Positions 6,713 through 11,294 of a stretch of 11,294 nt of DNA are shown here, piece after piece; positions within the stretch are counted from its first letter, which is position 1; each line of letters starts with the position of its first letter. Made by a program: the position numbers and the translations under genes. The notes under the pieces are model-generated. The model worked only from the letters and a program-made list of their open reading frames with translations, made no database searches and was not told the DNA's origin. Source of the DNA: Tannerellaceae bacterium (GTDB lineage Bacteria > Bacteroidota > Bacteroidia > Bacteroidales > Tannerellaceae); contig JAIRYL010000129.1 in NCBI GenBank assembly GCA_031267775.1, positions 1 to 11,294 of the forward strand, in the 5' to 3' direction.

Positions 6713-8263
6713 TTAACGCGAACCGCCAGCCCACCAAACATTTTCGGCGTAAACATAGCTGCCGTCGCCGTAAGCGGCTTCCACATTGGGATTGGTTGTG
6801 GTATCGCTGTTGCCGTAAGGCGTACGTAAGGGGAAATTATTTGGATTTTGGAAATCATAGAAATCAGTACCCATTGCTTTCATACGGCGTACGTCATTAT
6901 ACGCTTCGGTTGATTCTCCGTTTGAACCCCAGAATGCAATATATTTTTGAATCATAATTGTTTTCAGAGGATTAGAATCAAACAGGGAAGACAGTTTGCC
7001 GTCGAAGTATGCGGCGGCTTCTTCGGAAGTAACCGCCGGCGTAGTAGCCGTTAAGCTCCAGTTACCGCTTATGGCGGCGCTAACATTCGTTTCCATGTTG
7101 GCAAAACCGGCGACAACAGCTTCTTTCAGGGCAGCTTTGGCTTCGTCTAATCTATCTAAACGAAATAAAGCCTCCGCCTTTAAGAATAATACCTCATGGT
7201 AACTGATCAAATGAGTTGGCGCAAAAGTTGCGGCAATAAAGGTGGAAACGGTAAATTTCAACTGTCCTTCATAACCGCCCCCATTAGGTTGTATATCAAT
7301 ACCTTCAGCGTCGGCAGAAGCAAAAATTTCACTGTTATCCGAATTAGGATCCCAGAAACAGCGTCCGATGCGGGGGTCTTCCAGTTCTACCAGCCGGTCA
7401 AACATACTTTTGCTGGCTGCAAGCCCGCCGCGCGCCGAATTGATACCCCATTTAGGATTAATCTGCGTTCCTCCGTAAAGCTTAAACGAACATTGTTCGG
7501 CTGCCGAAGCGAAAGATTTGGATACGCAATCTATAACTGTCTGCATGTCGGCCTGTACATTCGCACTTCTTTTCAACAACCGCATCGTATACCGGGCTTT
7601 CAGTCCATAGGCAGTTTTCAGCCATTTCTCTTTGTCTCCTCCGTATATCAAATCCTGGCTTCCCATGGAAGAAACATCTCCTTTTTGCAAATTTACAATA
7701 GCAGCGTCGATATAGGCTAAAATATCTGCGTAAATAGCCTCCTGCTTGTCAATTTGAGGGCGGCGGCTAACCGTGTAATCGCAGGCTTCGGTCCACGGCA
7801 CGTCGCCGTACATATCCGTTAAAACGGCCAGATTATAAGCAGCCAGAAGCTGACTGGCTCCCAACGTTACGTCATTACCGGCGTCCGGATCTTCCGGATT
7901 GGAACATTTATCGATAATAATTTTGGCGTCTGTCAAATTCTTATACGTGGTAGCCCAAACATTATTGAACGTACTTGAACTGGAAGGTTCGCCGTTACGC
8001 ATATCAGCCCTTAAAAACTGATTGTGCGAACCTAATTCATGTTCTATATAAATGGAAAGATAGGCGTCGAAATCGCCTCCAACGGTACCAAATGCCGTAT
8101 TAGTCATTACATTGGTAATGATATACTTTGAACGGACGTCTTTTCCTAACGGATGGTTTTGGTCTACATTGATGCTGTCCATTACATCTTCCGAGCAGGA
8201 TACAAACATCAGTCCCAAAACGGCAACAGACAAAAATCCTTTTATTATATTTTTGATTTTCAT
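6713..8263 (-). CDS. SusD/RagB family nutrient-binding outer membrane lipoprotein
   Basis: The 516-residue lipoprotein is the surface lid partner of the SusC-like channel encoded just upstream. The signal peptide MKIKNIIKGFLSVAVLGLMF ends in lipobox FVSC, with lipidated Cys23 followed by SEDVMD, an acidic export-type sequence for the cell surface. The early region with INVDQNHPLG and the helical stretch near residues 105-165 (FNNVWATTYKNLTDAKIIID, then LLAAYNLAVLTDMYGDVPW) are characteristic of SusD proteins of the SusD-like_2 type. The later HEVLFLKAEALFRL segment is a TPR-like helix, and the C-terminus is rich in aromatic residues. Such proteins bind the oligomer and deliver it to the pore. 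The ligand cannot be told from sequence. The gene begins 12 bases after the susC stop codon, so the two are co-transcribed, and the terminator at 6665-6699 ends the operon. No enzyme genes follow. Confidence 0.94.
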   Translation of the reverse strand: MKIKNIIKGFLSVAVLGLMFVSCSEDVMDSINVDQNHPLGKDVRSKYIITNVMTNTAFGTVGGDFDAYLSIYIEHELGSHNQFLRADMRNGEPSSSSTFNNVWATTYKNLTDAKIIIDKCSNPEDPDAGNDVTLGASQLLAAYNLAVLTDMYGDVPWTEACDYTVSRRPQIDKQEAIYADILAYIDAAIVNLQKGDVSSMGSQDLIYGGDKEKWLKTAYGLKARYTMRLLKRSANVQADMQTVIDCVSKSFASAAEQCSFKLYGGTQINPKWGINSARGGLAASKSMFDRLVELEDPRIGRCFWDPNSDNSEIFASADAEGIDIQPNGGGYEGQLKFTVSTFIAATFAPTHLISYHEVLFLKAEALFRLDRLDEAKAALKEAVVAGFANMETNVSAAISGNWSLTATTPAVTSEEAAAYFDGKLSSLFDSNPLKTIMIQKYIAFWGSNGESTEAYNDVRRMKAMGTDFYDFQNPNNFPLRTPYGNSDTTTNPNVEAAYGDGSYVYAENVWWAGGSR

Positions 8264-8275
8264 TATGTTTACTTT

Positions 8276-11200
8276 TTAAAATTGCACATTAACGCCAAAT
8301 CCATAACTTGAAGTTCCGGGCAGCGAGAAACGCTCAAAACCGCCGGCCATATTGTTATTACCCTGAGAAGATTCCGGATCCAGTCCGCCTTTCATTTTTG
8401 TCCAGACAAGCAGGTTGCGGGCAAAAGCGCTTACGTTCACATTAATTCCGTTTTTGTTCCACACCGGATAGCTCAGAGATATCTCGCGCAGCTTTACGAA
8501 ATCGCTGTCGAACACGCCGCCTTCAGACACGCTACTCATTAAATCCAGGTAATAATAAGCGTCGCTGTGTTCGTTAAAGCGGTATCTTTCCGGCGCTCTC
8601 ACCGGAATATCGTTTTTAGCGTAACCGGTTACTTCGCCTGCCGCATTTTTAATTTCTTTTACGGCGGGGCGATCGAAGATAAAATCTCCTTTTTCGCGGA
8701 GATTTACAGAGTATTGAGTCGTACCGTAATAATTGGCCGTACTGTATGTTCCGCAATACATTTGTCCGCCCGCTTTCCAGTCGAACGTAGCGCTCAGGCG
8801 GAACTTATATATTTCAAAACTTGTATTGAAGCCCATCATAAAGTCGGGAGAAACGTCGCCTATTTTTCCTTCCGGCCCAAAATCGGGAAGACCGTTTTCG
8901 TCCACTATAATATCTCCATCATCATTGCGGGCAAACGTCGTTCCGTAAATAACAGGATATTTATCGCCCACCTGCAAACGAACTTGCGGATCTGTAAAAC
9001 CGCCCAGCATGATACTTTCTACGCCGTCGGCCAATTCGTCTACATAGTTGTCGATTTTAGAGAAGTTAACCGAGAAGTCCCATTTAAAATTTTTAGCGTT
9101 CACCGGATTCACGCCCAGCGTAACCTCATGCGAATTGGTGTGAACCGAACCGCCGTTTGTTACTAACGAAGAAGAACCGGTAGAACGGGGAAGAGGCACG
9201 TTAAATATCTGGTCTTTTGTATTCTGGCGGGAGTACGTATAATTAACGGAGAATAACCCGTTCAGGAACGTCAGATCGGCGCCAATTTCGTAAGACTGCG
9301 TATTCTGAGGCTTTAAAGCAGGATCGTATACCGTTAAACTTTGCGTAAAAGAAGACACGCCGTTCAGCGGATACATAAGAGGAGTTCCACTGTAGAAACC
9401 GCCGCCATAGGTTGGCGTGCTGTAATATGTTTCGTAATACGTTTCGCCCATACCTACCTCCGCAAACGAACCGCGCAGCTTACCGTATGTTAAGATATTG
9501 TTTTTCAACGGCTCCAGTTCGGTAAAAATAAAACCCACAGACGCCGAAGGATAGAAATACGTACGGTTATTGCGAGGCATATAGGATACGATATCCTGGC
9601 GTCCGGTAGTGTTCAGGTATAACATGTTTGCATACGAGAAAGAAAGATCATAAAAAAGACCGAATGTTCTCCTGTGCGTTCTGGATTCGTACGCAACTTG
9701 CTGCGACGTATTTTCAATATGATTCCATCCCGGAAAGTTGAAGTTGTAACCGTCTGCTTCCAGGTATTTTCTTTTCCTTTGCATCAGTTCGTTACCGGCC
9801 GTGGCTGTAAATATCATATCTTCGTTGATATTCCACGTATAGGCCGCGGTTAGCAAAGAGTTGGCCTCAAGAACGGTATAATTAAACGCGTCTATCCATC
9901 CCGTGCCATTTTGATGTCCATATCCCCAGTTGTCGGTATAATTTGTGGTATACGAATCAACGCCTAACTGATACTTTACGTCTAATTTATGGCTGTCCGT
10001 GTTTAACTTAGTCGTGTAATTTGCAAAAGCGCTACCAAAGAAACGCTGCGATTTTTCAACGTGTTTATTGTTCTCTACATTCCAGTAAGGAGCGTCAAAC
10101 CCCGTCGTATTTCTAAACGTATTCTGCGTATACGGGTTTCCTTCCATATGGCTTGGAATGCCTGCCAGGTTGTAACTGGGAGGCGCGCCATAAAGCGTGG
10201 CCACCAGTCCGTCGTTCGCTCCGGTTTGTTTATCGATAGAAGATGTTACAAAATTGCCTGAGAAACCGGTTTTCCAGTTTTGATGGAGATTAACTTCTCC
10301 CGTCATTCTGGCATTATAGCGGTCCATGCCTGTATTGGGAACAATACCGTTTTGCATGGTATTACCCAGCGAGAAAGAATAATGTCCTTTTTCCATTGCC
10401 TGAGTAACATTTACGTTATTACTCCAGGTAACGCCCGTGTCGAAAAAATCTTTCACATTATCGTATGCCTGCGGAGTTGCCCATGGATTCAAGCCAGCCC
10501 TGTCGCGTTGAAGCACATAATATTGTCCCGGCTTTTTGCCATATTGTTGCGTATACGGGTTGTCGGTATTACCCCCAAAATTCGGATCATCCGATAATTC
10601 GGAGATCAGCGGCCCCCAGGATGTAGATTGTAAATTACTGTATCCCCCGCTGTTCGTTCCCTGCGCATACTTTTGCTGGTAATCAAAGTAAGTCGACGGC
10701 TTGTCAAACGACACATTAGACGTAACGGTTACCCGTGGTTTACCGGCTTTTACGCCTTTACCGCTTTTTGTGGTGATAATAATTACGCCGTTAGAAGCGC
10801 GCATACCATAAAGCGCAGAGGCAGCCTGCCCTTTTAATATATTAATGCTTTCGATATCATTCGGGTCGATATCAACGGCGCGTCCGGCAAAGTCGGCGCC
10901 TGATACAGAGTTGTTTGTATTAACATCCGACGTAGAGGTAACAGGCATGCCATCTACCACATACAACGGCGTATTATCGCCCGAAAAAGAACGCGAGCCG
11001 CGAATGGTAATTCTTGAAGACGCTCCGGGCATACCCGAAGAAGGAGAAATCTGTATACCTGAAACTTTACCTTGCAAAGCTCCGGCAAGACTTGTGTTGG
11101 CCCCTTTAGTCAGCTCGTCGCCCTTTACATCCTGTACGGCATATCCCAGCGCCTTTTTTTCCCTTGAAATACCCAGCGCCGTTACGACTACCTCGTCAAG

Positions 11201-11294
11201 TCGTTGCGTATCAGATTGCAAGCGCACGTTTACAACCGATTGAACGCTTACTTCCTGGGCAACCATCCCCACATACGAAATTACCAGCGTTCTT
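8276..11294 (-). CDS. SusC/RagA family TonB-linked outer membrane channel, 5' end cut by the window
   Basis: This is a large TonB-dependent barrel that imports the nutrient captured by the adjacent SusD-like protein. The frame stays open to the window edge. Residues before the GTG at 11272 read RTLVISY, which with the following VGM is the typical end of the carboxypeptidase-like regulatory domain, so that GTG is not the start; the signal peptide and most of that domain lie outside. About 1005 residues are visible. Counting from the edge, they include the TonB-box-like LDEVVVTALG (32-41), plug motifs ITIRGSRS (95-102), LYVVDGMP (110-117) and ALYGMRASNGVIIITTKSG (about 160-178), then the barrel, ending in YGFGVNVQF with the C-terminal aromatic residue needed for barrel assembly. 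It ends 12 bases before susD. Promoter and regulators are off-window, so the substrate is unknown. No frameshift is seen. Confidence 0.95.
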   Translation of the reverse strand, partial: RTLVISYVGMVAQEVSVQSVVNVRLQSDTQRLDEVVVTALGISREKKALGYAVQDVKGDELTKGANTSLAGALQGKVSGIQISPSSGMPGASSRITIRGSRSFSGDNTPLYVVDGMPVTSTSDVNTNNSVSGADFAGRAVDIDPNDIESINILKGQAASALYGMRASNGVIIITTKSGKGVKAGKPRVTVTSNVSFDKPSTYFDYQQKYAQGTNSGGYSNLQSTSWGPLISELSDDPNFGGNTDNPYTQQYGKKPGQYYVLQRDRAGLNPWATPQAYDNVKDFFDTGVTWSNNVNVTQAMEKGHYSFSLGNTMQNGIVPNTGMDRYNARMTGEVNLHQNWKTGFSGNFVTSSIDKQTGANDGLVATLYGAPPSYNLAGIPSHMEGNPYTQNTFRNTTGFDAPYWNVENNKHVEKSQRFFGSAFANYTTKLNTDSHKLDVKYQLGVDSYTTNYTDNWGYGHQNGTGWIDAFNYTVLEANSLLTAAYTWNINEDMIFTATAGNELMQRKRKYLEADGYNFNFPGWNHIENTSQQVAYESRTHRRTFGLFYDLSFSYANMLYLNTTGRQDIVSYMPRNNRTYFYPSASVGFIFTELEPLKNNILTYGKLRGSFAEVGMGETYYETYYSTPTYGGGFYSGTPLMYPLNGVSSFTQSLTVYDPALKPQNTQSYEIGADLTFLNGLFSVNYTYSRQNTKDQIFNVPLPRSTGSSSLVTNGGSVHTNSHEVTLGVNPVNAKNFKWDFSVNFSKIDNYVDELADGVESIMLGGFTDPQVRLQVGDKYPVIYGTTFARNDDGDIIVDENGLPDFGPEGKIGDVSPDFMMGFNTSFEIYKFRLSATFDWKAGGQMYCGTYSTANYYGTTQYSVNLREKGDFIFDRPAVKEIKNAAGEVTGYAKNDIPVRAPERYRFNEHSDAYYYLDLMSSVSEGGVFDSDFVKLREISLSYPVWNKNGINVNVSAFARNLLVWTKMKGGLDPESSQGNNNMAGGFERFSLPGTSSYGFGVNVQF

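Noticed and set aside
7196..7720. 174-codon plus-strand open frame inside susD
   Set aside because: It is antisense to the conserved SusD region and has no family features.
8567..9166. 199-codon plus-strand open frame inside susC
   Set aside because: It is antisense to the well-supported SusC barrel and shows no recognisable domain.
11270..11272. GTG as a start codon for the SusC-like gene
   Set aside because: The frame continues upstream to the window edge with RTLVISY, which is conserved family sequence, so the gene starts outside the window.

Overview
The window looks like chromosomal DNA from a member of the Bacteroidota, most likely order Bacteroidales. The evidence is a SusC/SusD outer-membrane pair, a DUF4988-type surface lipoprotein, a TonB receptor with a Bacteroidetes-style BtuB-like plug, A-rich leaders instead of Shine-Dalgarno sites, and a textbook Bacteroidetes promoter (TTG, 20 bases, TATATTTG) in front of the tRNA gene. 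The genus cannot be read from the sequence. No mobile element, CRISPR array or phage gene is visible.

Layout. Bases 1-2658 (minus strand) hold a compact run transcribed right to left. It starts with a TRIC/UPF0126 membrane protein, followed after 21 bases by a type I L-asparaginase (ansA), then by a YycJ/WalJ-like metallo-beta-lactamase-fold hydrolase that abuts or overlaps ansA, and finally by tRNA-Lys(CTT) with its own promoter. Bases 2758-4270 (minus) hold a lipoprotein gene of unknown function and its hairpin terminator. Bases 4271-4597 are an AT-rich divergent intergenic region with a hairpin and a diverged direct repeat. Bases 4598-6625 (plus) encode a complete BtuB-like TonB-dependent receptor. 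A shared bidirectional terminator at 6665-6699 separates it from a convergent susC-susD pair (8276-11294 and 6713-8263, minus). The susC gene runs off the right edge and lacks its signal peptide and most of its N-terminal regulatory domain.

How it works together. The right two thirds is outer-membrane uptake equipment. SusC-like and SusD-like proteins would form a lidded TonB-driven importer for an unknown, probably oligomeric, nutrient. The stand-alone receptor would import a small ligand through TonB, and the divergent lipoprotein may be surface exposed and could share its control region. The left third is housekeeping. I see no convincing undescribed system; the most open questions are the DUF4988-type lipoprotein next to the receptor and the structured region between them.
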